A stretch of DNA of 64,000 nucleotides from Azonexus sp. R2A61. GTDB taxonomy: Bacteria > Pseudomonadota > Gammaproteobacteria > Burkholderiales > Rhodocyclaceae. Positions 1 to 8,320 of this stretch are shown here, piece by piece (positions within the stretch are counted from its first letter, which is position 1; each line of letters opens with the position of its first letter). A model generated the notes under the pieces. The model saw only the letters and a program-made list of their open reading frames with translations. It was not told where the DNA came from and ran no database searches. Made by a program: the position numbers and the translations under genes. Where the stretch lies: NCBI RefSeq assembly GCF_021401135.1, contig NZ_JACBFO010000005.1, positions 124,001 to 188,000 of the forward strand. Reading direction: 5' to 3'.

Positions 1-275
1 AATACGCGAACATGTTCCTGATCGCAGCGCTGACCTCGCTGCTCTTCCTCGGTGGCTGGCTGTCGCCGGTGGGCTTCCTGCCCGACGGAATTCTCTGGCT
101 GTTCGCCAAGATGGCCTTCGTGCTTTTCCTTTTCCTGTGGTTCCGCGCCACCTTCCCCCGTTACCGTTACGACTTGCTGATGCGCCTTGGCTGGAAGGTT
201 TTCCTGCCGTTGTGTCTCATCTGGCTGGTCGTGGTCGGGGTGTGGATGCTGTCACCGCTGAATATCTGGAACTGA
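1..275 (+). CDS. nuoH: NADH-quinone oxidoreductase subunit H, 3' end only
   Basis: This is the C-terminal part of the membrane subunit of complex I that lies at the junction with the quinone-binding arm. The open frame enters from the left edge (frame from base 3, reading Y-A-N-M-F-L), so the methionine at 12 is internal. The visible residues are typical of the NuoH C-terminus: hydrophobic helices, the [11 protein letters not shown] segment and a final SPLNIWN. The stop is at 273-275 and nuoI begins 10 bases later after a GAGGAGAG ribosome site. It is first in the nuoHIJKLMN order seen here. The identification rests on both sequence character and context. Confidence 0.93.
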   Translation, partial: YANMFLIAALTSLLFLGGWLSPVGFLPDGILWLFAKMAFVLFLFLWFRATFPRYRYDLLMRLGWKVFLPLCLIWLVVVGVWMLSPLNIWN

Positions 276-285
276 GGAGAGACGA

Positions 286-774
286 ATGGGTTCGATGAAG
301 GAAGTCTTCAACAGCCTCTTCCTCAAGGAGCTGTTGAAGGGCATGTCGGTGACGGGCAAGTATTTCTTTGCTCGCAAGATTACCGTGCAATACCCGGAGG
401 AAAAGACGCCGCAGAGTTTCCGTTTCCGGGGGCTGCACGCATTGCGGCGTTATCCCAACGGCGAGGAGCGCTGTATCGCCTGCAAGCTGTGCGAAGCAAT
501 CTGTCCGGCCATGGCGATCACCATCGACGCCGAGCCGCGCGACGATGGCTCGCGCCGCACAACGCGCTACGACATCGATCTGACCAAGTGCATCTTCTGC
601 GGTTTCTGCGAGGAAGCCTGTCCGGTCGATGCCATCGTCGAGACGCGCATTTTCGAATATCACGGCGAAAAGCGCGGTGATCTCTACTACACCAAGCAGA
701 TGCTGCTGGCCAACGGTGATCGCTACGAAGCGCAGATTGCCGAAGACCGCGCGCTGGATGCGACTTACCGCTGA
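286..774 (+). CDS. nuoI: NADH-quinone oxidoreductase subunit I (two 4Fe-4S clusters)
   Basis: A ferredoxin-like subunit of 162 residues that passes electrons through clusters N6a and N6b towards the quinone site of complex I. Two classic 4Fe-4S motifs are visible, [12 protein letters not shown] at about residues 64-75 and [12 protein letters not shown] at about 103-114. The N-terminal 40 residues form the amphipathic segment that lies against the membrane. The length matches proteobacterial NuoI of about 160 residues. It sits between nuoH and nuoJ with 10-12 base spacers, so it is co-transcribed with them. Confidence 0.97.
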   Translation: MGSMKEVFNSLFLKELLKGMSVTGKYFFARKITVQYPEEKTPQSFRFRGLHALRRYPNGEERCIACKLCEAICPAMAITIDAEPRDDGSRRTTRYDIDLTKCIFCGFCEEACPVDAIVETRIFEYHGEKRGDLYYTKQMLLANGDRYEAQIAEDRALDATYR

Positions 775-786
775 CAGGATACCGAG

Positions 787-1383
787 ATGGATTTCCCGAC
801 CTTCGTCTTCTTTTTCCTCTCCGCGATTCTGGTTTTCGCCGCGTTGCGCGTGATCACGGCGCGCAATCCGGTCTATGCCGCCCTGCACCTGATGCTTGCC
901 TTCTTTACCTGCGGCGGCATCTGGGCACTGCTGCAGGCCGAGTTTCTGGCGATTGCAATCATTCTGGTGTATGTCGGCGCGGTGATGGTGCTGTTCCTGT
1001 TCGTCGTCATGATGCTTGACATCAATCTGGACCGTATCCGTCAGGGCTTCTGGAACTATCTGCCGCTGGGGGCTGTGCTCGGTTTTCTGATGGTGCTCGA
1101 AATGGGCCTGGTGCTGGGCAGCAAGTACTTCCAGGTGCCGGCGGCGGAAGCCGTGGTGCCGGCGGGGGTTTCGAACACCAAGGAAATCGGGGCGCTGATG
1201 TTCACCGACTACGTCTACCCGTTCGAATTGGCCTCCATCATCCTGCTGGTCGGCATGATCGCCGCCATCGTCCTGACCTATCGCGGGCCGAAGAAATCGA
1301 AGATTTCCAACCCGAATACGCAGGTCTTCGTAAAGGCCAAGGACCGCATGCGCGTGGTTCAGATGCCTGTTGAAAAAGACTGA
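787..1383 (+). CDS. nuoJ: NADH-quinone oxidoreductase subunit J
   Basis: A membrane subunit of 198 residues in the proton-translocating arm of complex I. Five hydrophobic helices are apparent. The third, around residues 55-75 (AIILVYVGAVMVLFLFVVMM), carries the small-residue and pi-bulge pattern typical of NuoJ. The C-terminal 35 residues are hydrophilic and end in a charged tail. Spacing to nuoI and nuoK is about 12 bases each, as expected in one operon. Confidence 0.96.
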   Translation: MDFPTFVFFFLSAILVFAALRVITARNPVYAALHLMLAFFTCGGIWALLQAEFLAIAIILVYVGAVMVLFLFVVMMLDINLDRIRQGFWNYLPLGAVLGFLMVLEMGLVLGSKYFQVPAAEAVVPAGVSNTKEIGALMFTDYVYPFELASIILLVGMIAAIVLTYRGPKKSKISNPNTQVFVKAKDRMRVVQMPVEKD

Positions 1384-1395
1384 TCCGGGGCCAAC

Positions 1396-1707
1396 ATGCT
1401 GACGCTTTCCTTATCCCATTTCCTGATCCTCGGCGCGATCCTGTTCGCGATCAGCGTGGTCGGCATCTTCCTCAACCGGAAGAATCTGATCGTCCTGCTG
1501 ATGGCCATCGAACTGATGCTGCTTGCGGTCAACATGAATTTCGTCGCGTTTTCGCATTATCTGGGCGATCTCTCCGGACAGATTTTCGTTTTCTTCATCC
1601 TGACCGTCGCGGCGGCCGAGGCAGCTATCGGCCTGGCCATCCTGATCGTGCTGTTCCGCAACCTCAAGAGCATCCATGTGGATGACCTGGGCAGCCTGAA
1701 GGGTTAA
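1396..1707 (+). CDS. nuoK: NADH-quinone oxidoreductase subunit K
   Basis: A small subunit of 103 residues with three helices, homologous to MrpC and part of the complex I proton path. The acidic residues expected inside the membrane are visible in the IELMLLAVN segment (about residues 36-44) and in [11 protein letters not shown] (about 71-81). Its length is normal. It lies 12 bases after nuoJ and 3 bases before nuoL. Confidence 0.97.
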   Translation: MLTLSLSHFLILGAILFAISVVGIFLNRKNLIVLLMAIELMLLAVNMNFVAFSHYLGDLSGQIFVFFILTVAAAEAAIGLAILIVLFRNLKSIHVDDLGSLKG

Positions 1708-1710
1708 TCC

Positions 1711-3732
1711 ATGGAAATGCAAAACCTCTACCTGCTCGTTCCGCTGGCGCCGCTTGTCGGCGCGATGATCGCCGGCCTTTTCTGTCGCGTGATTCCCCGC
1801 TGGCTGGCCCATACCGCGACGATTGCCGGCGTGGCGACGGCTTTCGTCGCTTCGCTGATCATCTTCAAGGATGTGACCGCCGGCAATACCTTCAACGGCC
1901 CGGTCTACACCTGGCTGACCAGCGGTGATTACACCTTCGAAATCGGTTTCCTGATCGATACGCTGACCGCGACGATGATGCTGGTCGTCACCTTCGTCTC
2001 GCTGATGGTGCATATCTACACCATCGGCTACATGCATGACGATCCCGGTTACAACCGCTTCTTCAGCTACATCTCGCTGTTCACCTTCTCGATGTTGATG
2101 CTGGTGATGGCCAACAACTTCACCCAGCTGTTCTTCGGCTGGGAAGCGGTCGGCCTGGTTTCGTACCTGCTGATCGGTTTCTGGTACACCCGCCCGACGG
2201 CGATCTTCGCCAATATGAAAGCCTTCCTGGTCAATCGTGTCGGCGACTTCGGTTTCATCCTTGGCATCGGCCTGGTTCTGGCCCATTTCGGTACGCTCGA
2301 TTACGCCGAAGTCTTCAAGCAGGCCCCCGGTTTTGCCAATGCGACCATCAATATCTGGGGCGACCAGCAGTGGTCGTTGATGACGGTTACCTGCATCTGC
2401 CTGTTCATCGGCGCGATGGGCAAGTCGGCACAGGTGCCGCTGCACGTCTGGCTGCCCGATTCGATGGAAGGTCCGACCCCGATCTCGGCGCTGATCCACG
2501 CAGCCACCATGGTCACCGCCGGTATTTTCATGGTCTCCCGAATGTCGCCGCTGTTCGAGCTATCGACCACGGCCTTGTCCTTCGTCATCGTCATCGGCGC
2601 GATCACGGCTTTGTTCATGGGTTTCCTCGGCATCATCCAGAACGACATCAAGCGGGTGGTAGCCTACTCGACGCTGTCGCAACTTGGTTACATGACCGTC
2701 GCCTTGGGCGCCTCGGCCTACTCCGTGGCTATCTTCCACCTGATGACGCACGCTTTCTTCAAAGCGTTGCTGTTCCTCGGCGCCGGCTCGGTGATCATCG
2801 GCATGCATCACGATCAGGACATCCGTAACATGGGCGGTCTGCGCAAGTACATGCCGATCACCTGGATCACGTCGCTGATCGGCTCCCTGGCCCTGATCGG
2901 TACCCCCTTCCTGTCGGGCTTCTATTCGAAGGACTCGATCATCGAGGCGGTTGCCCTGTCCGATATTCCGGGTGCCGGTTTTGCCTACTTCGCCGTCCTC
3001 GCCGGTGTCTTTGTCACGGCCTTCTACTCCTTCCGGATGTATTTCCTGGTCTTCCACGGCGAAGAGCGTTTCGGCAAGGACGATGGTCACGACGCCCATG
3101 CGCATCATGACGACAATCACGATGCGCACCATCACGGCCTGGCACCGGGGCAGAAGCCGCACGAAACACCTTGGGTCGTGACGCTGCCGCTGATCCTGCT
3201 GGCAATTCCGTCGATGCTCATCGGTTACGTGGCGATCGAGCCGATGGTGTTCGGCGACTATTTCAAGGACGTGATCTTCATCGACCATCATGCGCATCCG
3301 GCGATGGAACATCTGGAGCATCACTTCCATGGTGCCGCAGCGATGGGTATGCATGCCTTTACCACGCTCCCGTTCTTCCTGGCGCTGGCTGGCGTCGTCC
3401 TGTCCTGGTTCTTCTACATGAAGCGCCCCGAGATTCCAGCCGCCATTGCCCGCCGTTTGTCCGGTGTGATTACGGTGCTCGAGAATAAGTACTACTTCGA
3501 CAAGATCAACGAGTTCGTTTTTGCCGGCGGCGCACGCATGCTGGGCAAGGTTTTCTGGCGCGGCGGCGACGTCGGCCTGATCGACGGCTTGATCGTCAAT
3601 GGTTCCGCCAAACTGGTTGGTTGGGTGGCTGCCATCAGCCGCCTGTTCCAGACCGGCTACGTCTATCACTATGCATTCACGATGATCATCGGCCTGTTCG
3701 TGCTGATGACCTTGTGGATCAATCGCGCCTAA
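1711..3732 (+). CDS. nuoL: NADH-quinone oxidoreductase subunit L, with histidine-rich loops
   Basis: The distal antiporter-like subunit of complex I, 673 residues and about 16 helices. The proton_antipo_M core includes GWEAVGLVSYLLIGFW (about residues 143-158) and the lysine helix with HVWLPDSMEGPTPISALIHA. The C-terminal part carries the long lateral helix that braces the membrane arm. Unusual are two histidine-rich stretches, at about residues 456-480 (DGHDAHAHHDDNHDAHHHG) and about 524-548 (IDHHAHPAMEHLEHHFHG), in extra-membrane loops. His-rich loops are known in some proteobacterial NuoL proteins; their role is not established. Confidence 0.97.
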   Translation: MEMQNLYLLVPLAPLVGAMIAGLFCRVIPRWLAHTATIAGVATAFVASLIIFKDVTAGNTFNGPVYTWLTSGDYTFEIGFLIDTLTATMMLVVTFVSLMVHIYTIGYMHDDPGYNRFFSYISLFTFSMLMLVMANNFTQLFFGWEAVGLVSYLLIGFWYTRPTAIFANMKAFLVNRVGDFGFILGIGLVLAHFGTLDYAEVFKQAPGFANATINIWGDQQWSLMTVTCICLFIGAMGKSAQVPLHVWLPDSMEGPTPISALIHAATMVTAGIFMVSRMSPLFELSTTALSFVIVIGAITALFMGFLGIIQNDIKRVVAYSTLSQLGYMTVALGASAYSVAIFHLMTHAFFKALLFLGAGSVIIGMHHDQDIRNMGGLRKYMPITWITSLIGSLALIGTPFLSGFYSKDSIIEAVALSDIPGAGFAYFAVLAGVFVTAFYSFRMYFLVFHGEERFGKDDGHDAHAHHDDNHDAHHHGLAPGQKPHETPWVVTLPLILLAIPSMLIGYVAIEPMVFGDYFKDVIFIDHHAHPAMEHLEHHFHGAAAMGMHAFTTLPFFLALAGVVLSWFFYMKRPEIPAAIARRLSGVITVLENKYYFDKINEFVFAGGARMLGKVFWRGGDVGLIDGLIVNGSAKLVGWVAAISRLFQTGYVYHYAFTMIIGLFVLMTLWINRA

Positions 3733-3762
3733 CGGACAGCTCGCAGAACAGCAAGGAATAAC

Positions 3763-5247
3763 ATGTCGAATTACCCGTTGCTATCTCTCGCCATCTGGAT
3801 TCCCATCGTTGCCGGTCTGCTCGTGCTGGCCACCGGTGGCGACCGTAATGCGCCCTTGGCCCGGCTGCTTGCTCTGCTCGGGTCGATTGCCGCATTCGTG
3901 GTGACGATTCCGCTCTGGACCGGTTTCGATCATGCCTTCGTCGGCATGCAGTTTGTTGAACTGGAAAGCTGGATTCCGCGCTTCAACATCAACTACCACC
4001 TCGGCGTTGATGGCATCTCGATGCTCTTCGTCGTCCTGAACGCCTTCATCACGATCATTGTCGTCGCCGCCGGTTGGGAAGTGATCCAGGAAAAGGTCGG
4101 CCAATACATGGCTGCTTTCCTGATCATGTCCGGTCTGATGAACGGCATCTTCACTGCACTCGACGGTATCCTGTTCTACGTCTTCTTCGAAGCTTCGCTG
4201 ATCCCGCTTTACCTGATCATCGGTGTCTGGGGCGGTCCGAACCGTGTTTACGCAGCGTTGAAGTTCTTCCTCTACACGCTGATGGGCTCGCTGCTTTTCC
4301 TGGTCGCCCAGATGTACCTCTATTTCCAATCCGGTGGCAGCTTTTCCATTCTTGAGTGGCACAAGTTGCCACTGGAGCTCGGACCGCAGATCTGGATCTT
4401 CCTGGCCTTCCTGATCGCCTTTGCGGTAAAGGTGCCAATGTGGCCGGTGCACACCTGGCTGCCCGATGCCCACGTTGAAGCGCCGACCGGCGGTTCGATC
4501 GTACTGGCCGCCATCGGCCTGAAGCTGGGGGCCTACGGTTTCCTGCGCTTCTCGTTGCCGATTGCCCCGGATGCGTCGCACGAGTTGTCCACCTTCGTGA
4601 TCGCCCTGTCGCTGATCGCGGTCGTCTACATCGGTTTCGTCGCCCTGATCCAGGCCGACATGAAGAAGCTGGTGGCGTATTCGTCGATTGCGCACATGGG
4701 CTTCGTCACGCTGGGTTTCTTCATGTTCAGTGCGCTGGGCATCGAAGGTGCGTTGGTTCAGATGATCTCGCATGGCTTCGTTTCCGGTGCCATGTTCTTC
4801 TGTATCGGCGTCATGTACGACCGTGTTCATAGCCGTCAGATCGCTGATTACGGTGGTGTGGTCAACACCATGCCGAAGTTCGCCGCGCTGTTCATGCTGT
4901 TTTCGATGGCCAACGCCGGCCTGCCGGCTACCTCCGGCTTTGTCGGTGAGTTCATGATCATCCTGGGCGCTGTAAAGCTCAATTTCTGGGTTGCCTTTGC
5001 TGCCGCCACGTCGCTGATTCTCGGCGCCGCCTACACCCTGTGGATGTACAAGCGGGTCATCTTCGGCGATGTCGCCAACGAGCATGTCGCCGAACTGAGC
5101 GACATCAATGCCCGCGAATTCGTCATCCTCCTGGTGCTGGCTGCATGCACCCTGTGGATGGGTGTCTATCCGCAACCCTTCACCGATGTCATGCACGCCT
5201 CGGTCAACGACCTGCTGCATCACGTGGCCATCAGCAAGATTCAATAA
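3763..5247 (+). CDS. nuoM: NADH-quinone oxidoreductase subunit M
   Basis: An antiporter-like proton-pumping subunit of complex I, 494 residues and about 14 helices. Diagnostic segments are FFEASLIPLYLIIGVWGG (about residues 146-163), the lysine-bearing AFAVKVPMWPVHTWLPDAHVEAPT and the later AYSSIAHMGFVTLGFF. A 30-base spacer with a weak AAGGA ribosome site separates it from nuoL. nuoN follows 12 bases after its stop. Confidence 0.97.
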   Translation: MSNYPLLSLAIWIPIVAGLLVLATGGDRNAPLARLLALLGSIAAFVVTIPLWTGFDHAFVGMQFVELESWIPRFNINYHLGVDGISMLFVVLNAFITIIVVAAGWEVIQEKVGQYMAAFLIMSGLMNGIFTALDGILFYVFFEASLIPLYLIIGVWGGPNRVYAALKFFLYTLMGSLLFLVAQMYLYFQSGGSFSILEWHKLPLELGPQIWIFLAFLIAFAVKVPMWPVHTWLPDAHVEAPTGGSIVLAAIGLKLGAYGFLRFSLPIAPDASHELSTFVIALSLIAVVYIGFVALIQADMKKLVAYSSIAHMGFVTLGFFMFSALGIEGALVQMISHGFVSGAMFFCIGVMYDRVHSRQIADYGGVVNTMPKFAALFMLFSMANAGLPATSGFVGEFMIILGAVKLNFWVAFAAATSLILGAAYTLWMYKRVIFGDVANEHVAELSDINAREFVILLVLAACTLWMGVYPQPFTDVMHASVNDLLHHVAISKIQ

Positions 5248-5259
5248 ACGGTAGCCGAC

Positions 5260-6738
5260 ATGTTCGACAATTTCGTTGTCCCCGATCTCCTGCCCGCCGC
5301 CCCGGAACTGTTCCTGGTCTTCATGGCGCTGGCTATTCTGATGATCGACCTGTTCGTCAAGGACAGCCGTCGTACCGTGACGTTCGCCCTGGCCCAGCTG
5401 ACGCTGGTCGGCTGTGCTGCCATCCAGATATTCACCAGCAGCCAGGAAGTTGCCTACACCTTCGCCAACATGTTTGTCGATGACGTGATGGCCGACCTGC
5501 TGAAACTCTTTGTCTACATGACGATGATCGTCGTGCTGTTCTACTCGCGTGCCTACGTGATCGACCGTCCGGCGATGAACAAGGGCGAGTACTACATCCT
5601 GGCCTTGTTCGCGACGCTGGGCATGATGGTGATGATTTCCGCCAACAACTTCATCGCCATCTACGTCGGCCTTGAACTGTTGTCGTTGTCGCTTTACGCC
5701 ATGGTGGCGATGAATCGCGAATCGCTGGCGGCGACCGAAGCGGCGATGAAGTATTTCATCCTCGGTGCCCTGGCTTCCGGCTTGCTGCTTTACGGCATGT
5801 CGATGATCTATGGCGCGACCGGAACCCTGGAAATCACGCAGATTTCGGAAACCCTGCTCAGCGGCGAAGTCAACAAGACGGTGCTGGTCTTCGGCCTGGT
5901 TTTCCTGGTCGCCGGTCTGGCCTTCAAGCTTGGTGTCGTTCCGTTCCACATGTGGGTGCCGGACGTTTATCAGGGTTCGCCGACGGCGGTCACGCTGATC
6001 ATCGGTTCGGCCCCCAAGCTGGCGGCCTTCGCCATCGTCATGCGTCTTCTGGTCAGCGGCCTGATCACCCTCGCTCAGGACTGGCAGAACATGCTGATCA
6101 TCCTGTCGGTGCTGTCGATGGCCGTCGGCAACCTGGCGGCCATCGCGCAGACCAACATCAAACGGATGCTGGCTTACTCCGCCATCTCGCATATGGGCTT
6201 CATGTTGCTCGGTGTGGTCACCGGTCTGGTTGGCGGCGACTTGCGTTATGCCCCGAATGCCTACAGCTCGGCGATGTTCTACGTCGTTTCGTATGTCCTG
6301 ATGTCGGTAGCCGCCTTCGGCATGATCCTGATGATGTCGCGGGCCGGTTTCGAAGCCGACGAACTGGACGACTACAAGGGGCTCAACAAGCGTTCGCCGT
6401 GGTTTGCCGGCATCATGCTGATGATCATGTTCTCGATGGCGGGTGTGCCGTTCTTTGTCGGCTTCTTTGCCAAGTTCTCGGTACTGCAGGCGGTTGTCGC
6501 TTCCGGGCAGATCTGGCTGGCGATCGTGGCGGTTCTGTTCTCGCTGATCGGCGCCTTCTACTACCTGCGCGTCGTCAAGCTGATGTACTTCGACAAGCCG
6601 ATCGAGGATACCCCGATCAGCGCACCGCTCGACGTGCGCGTGCTGGTCTCCGCGAACGGCCTGGCCATTGCCGCGCTTGGCCTGTTCCCGAACGTGCTGA
6701 TGACGATCTGCGGTTATTCGTTGCTGCGTTCGCTTTGA
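5260..6738 (+). CDS. nuoN: NADH-quinone oxidoreductase subunit N
   Basis: The third antiporter-like subunit of complex I, 492 residues and about 14 helices. The core shows [21 protein letters not shown] (from about residue 132), [19 protein letters not shown] and the lysine helix ending in [15 protein letters not shown]. It is the last nuo gene. The operon ends at a strong hairpin 27 bases downstream, as is usual for nuoA-N operons in betaproteobacteria. Confidence 0.97.
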   Translation: MFDNFVVPDLLPAAPELFLVFMALAILMIDLFVKDSRRTVTFALAQLTLVGCAAIQIFTSSQEVAYTFANMFVDDVMADLLKLFVYMTMIVVLFYSRAYVIDRPAMNKGEYYILALFATLGMMVMISANNFIAIYVGLELLSLSLYAMVAMNRESLAATEAAMKYFILGALASGLLLYGMSMIYGATGTLEITQISETLLSGEVNKTVLVFGLVFLVAGLAFKLGVVPFHMWVPDVYQGSPTAVTLIIGSAPKLAAFAIVMRLLVSGLITLAQDWQNMLIILSVLSMAVGNLAAIAQTNIKRMLAYSAISHMGFMLLGVVTGLVGGDLRYAPNAYSSAMFYVVSYVLMSVAAFGMILMMSRAGFEADELDDYKGLNKRSPWFAGIMLMIMFSMAGVPFFVGFFAKFSVLQAVVASGQIWLAIVAVLFSLIGAFYYLRVVKLMYFDKPIEDTPISAPLDVRVLVSANGLAIAALGLFPNVLMTICGYSLLRSL

Positions 6739-6764
6739 CGCGCACTTTGTGCATGTTTGCCTCG

Positions 6765-6788
6765 AACGCCCCGCTTGCGGGGCGTTTT
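6765..6788 (+). terminator. Intrinsic terminator of the nuo operon
   Basis: The arms AACGCCCCGC (6765-6774) and GCGGGGCGTT (6777-6786) form a near-perfect GC-rich hairpin with a very short loop, followed by TTTTC. It lies 27 bases after nuoN and just before the ribosome site of the Nudix gene. Confidence 0.85.
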
Positions 6789-6805
6789 CATTTGGGAGAG
6801 CGTGA

Positions 6806-7354
6806 ATGACAACGCCCGACAGTCATCTGATCGAAACCGCTATCGCCAGCGAAAGCGTTTTTGACGGCGTCTTGCTGCATGTGCGCAAGGATCGTGTTCG
6901 TTTGCCAAACGGCGAGGAATCGGTCCGGGAGTACATCTCCCATCCCGGGGCGGTCGTCATCCTCGCTTTTTTGCCGGATGGTCGGCTGCTTTTCGAACGT
7001 CAGTTCCGTTATCCACTGCGCCGGGTTTTTCTCGAACTACCGGCCGGCAAGATCGACCCGGGTGAGGATGTCCTCGAAACGGCACGCCGTGAGTTACGCG
7101 AAGAGACCGGCTACGATGCCGGAAGTTGGCAACATCTCGGGGTGATGCATCCCTGTATCGGTTACTCCGACGAGAGAATCGAGATATTCGCCGCGCGCGA
7201 TCTGCAACGCTCGGCCGGGGGGCAGCAACTCGATCACAACGAGTTTCTGGAACTGGTCACCATGTCGCCGGAGGAGGCCAAGCAGGCGGTTTGGGACGGG
7301 CGGATCACCGATGCCAAGACGATCACCAGTCTGTTCTGGCTTGGCAAGCCGTGA
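6806..7354 (+). CDS. Nudix hydrolase, ADP-ribose pyrophosphatase-like
   Basis: A Nudix enzyme of 182 residues, most similar in layout to ADP-ribose pyrophosphatases that cleave ADP-ribose to AMP and ribose 5-phosphate. The Nudix box spans about residues 75-97: a Gly, five residues, a Glu, seven residues, then RELREETGY, so all metal-binding glutamates are present. The start follows GGGAGAG by 5 bases. It lies alone between the nuo terminator and the luxR-type gene, with no obvious operon partner. Location next to nuo suggests, without proving, a nucleotide housekeeping role. The exact substrate cannot be read from sequence. Confidence 0.85.
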   Translation: MTTPDSHLIETAIASESVFDGVLLHVRKDRVRLPNGEESVREYISHPGAVVILAFLPDGRLLFERQFRYPLRRVFLELPAGKIDPGEDVLETARRELREETGYDAGSWQHLGVMHPCIGYSDERIEIFAARDLQRSAGGQQLDHNEFLELVTMSPEEAKQAVWDGRITDAKTITSLFWLGKP

Positions 7355-7370
7355 AATTGACGAAATTTAC

Positions 7371-7380
7371 GGTCGACCGC
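7371..7380. repeat. GGTCGACCGC palindrome, short copy of the GTCGAC repeat
   Basis: The intergenic space between the Nudix and luxR-type genes holds ACGGTCGACCGCAAG. This is a shortened copy of the 14-mer TGCGGTCGACCGCA that recurs beside terminators elsewhere in the window. GGGGTTTTTG follows about 10 bases later. Confidence 0.45.
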
Positions 7381-7414
7381 AAGCTTGAGGGGTTTTTGAC
7401 TGTTACTCGGTGGA

Positions 7415-8140
7415 ATGATGTCCAAGTATTTGGTGCCTTACAACAGTTTCCACGATCTGCTTGAGGCGGATTCGCTTGATCATCTGGTTGCTCGTGCTCA
7501 GCGATTGGTTGAAACGCTCGGCCTCGATAAATTCGTCTTTGGCGGTTATTCGGCGCTCGCCGAGCCGGGCAGCGACCCGCTGATCCTGGGCAGTTATCCT
7601 CTGGCATGGCAGGAGCGCTATCGGCAGTTGCAGTTCCAGTCGATTGATCCCTGTGTGAGGCATTTCCGGAGTTCGCTCTACCCGGTCGTCTGGACGCGCA
7701 GGTTCTTCGCTGATCCAGCAGCCCTCGGCATGCTAGAGGAAGCGCGGTGCCATGGGATTTTTTCGGGTATCACCTGTCCTGCACCGCTCAGTTCCATCGG
7801 TCAGTTCTGCATGAGCGCGACCAATGGTGACAACATTGAGACTTCCTCCATCCACATGGCGGAGCGAGTGCCGGAAATCCACCTGTTGTCGAGCTTCTTT
7901 CTCGAGGCTTTTCGTGGCATGCGCCACGAAGCGCAGGCAGCCGTTGAACTGACCAAGCGCGAATGCCAGTGTCTGAGTCTGGCTGCCAACGGCTGCCGTG
8001 ATGGAGATATTTCGGAAAAACTGAGGATTTCGGTACGCACCGTCGTTTTTCATCTGAATAATGCGCGCCGAAAGCTGGGTGCCAGCAATCGCAGTCAAAT
8101 GATTGCCCGTGCCATCGTACTTGGTACTGTCACTCCCTGA
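7415..8140 (+). CDS. LuxR-family regulator with autoinducer-binding domain (no luxI partner seen)
   Basis: A quorum-sensing-type transcription factor of 241 residues. The N-terminal domain (about 15-165) has the residues that contact acyl-homoserine lactones in LuxR/TraR at the right spacing: W65, Y69, D78-P79 and W93. The C-terminal GerE helix-turn-helix (about 177-237) begins ELTKRECQCLSLAANG and contains the recognition helix VRTVVFHLNNARRKLG. Either of the first two methionines (7415 or 7418) could be the start. No luxI-type synthase lies in this window, so it may be a solo receptor. It is immediately upstream and co-directional with the five-gene secretion cassette, and a 20-bp dyad lies in between, so it is a good candidate regulator of that cassette. 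The ligand is inferred from family knowledge only. Confidence 0.88.
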   Translation: MMSKYLVPYNSFHDLLEADSLDHLVARAQRLVETLGLDKFVFGGYSALAEPGSDPLILGSYPLAWQERYRQLQFQSIDPCVRHFRSSLYPVVWTRRFFADPAALGMLEEARCHGIFSGITCPAPLSSIGQFCMSATNGDNIETSSIHMAERVPEIHLLSSFFLEAFRGMRHEAQAAVELTKRECQCLSLAANGCRDGDISEKLRISVRTVVFHLNNARRKLGASNRSQMIARAIVLGTVTP

Positions 8141-8155
8141 ATCCTGCTTATCGCA

Positions 8156-8175
8156 TCGAAACCTGCGTGTTTCGA
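8156..8175. promoter_or_regulatory. 20-bp imperfect dyad, candidate LuxR operator
   Basis: TCGAAAC (8156-8162) and GTTTCGA (8169-8175) are perfect inverted arms around CTGCGT, giving a 20-bp element of the size of a lux box. It is 16 bases after the luxR-type stop and 146 bases before the TolC-like start. No T-run follows, which argues against a terminator. A small second hairpin (GACGCT/AGCGTC, 8182-8198) lies just downstream. The operator role is inference. Confidence 0.4.
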
Positions 8176-8320
8176 CAGCTAGACGCTTCCCCAGCGTCGA
8201 TCGGACAATTGCCCGGTAAAACAACAGGGCATGGCCGCCAGGAGAGCTCTTGGCGAGGCTGTATGCCCGAGCGGTTTTTATGAATGTGCCGAAGCAATTT
8301 CTATCGGGGGATCTGGGGAT

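Noticed and set aside
3781-6192. Very long open frame on the minus strand opposite nuoM and nuoN.
   Set aside because: Its product is rich in His, Gln, Asp and Arg with no recognisable domain; it is a codon-bias shadow of two certain membrane-protein genes on the plus strand.
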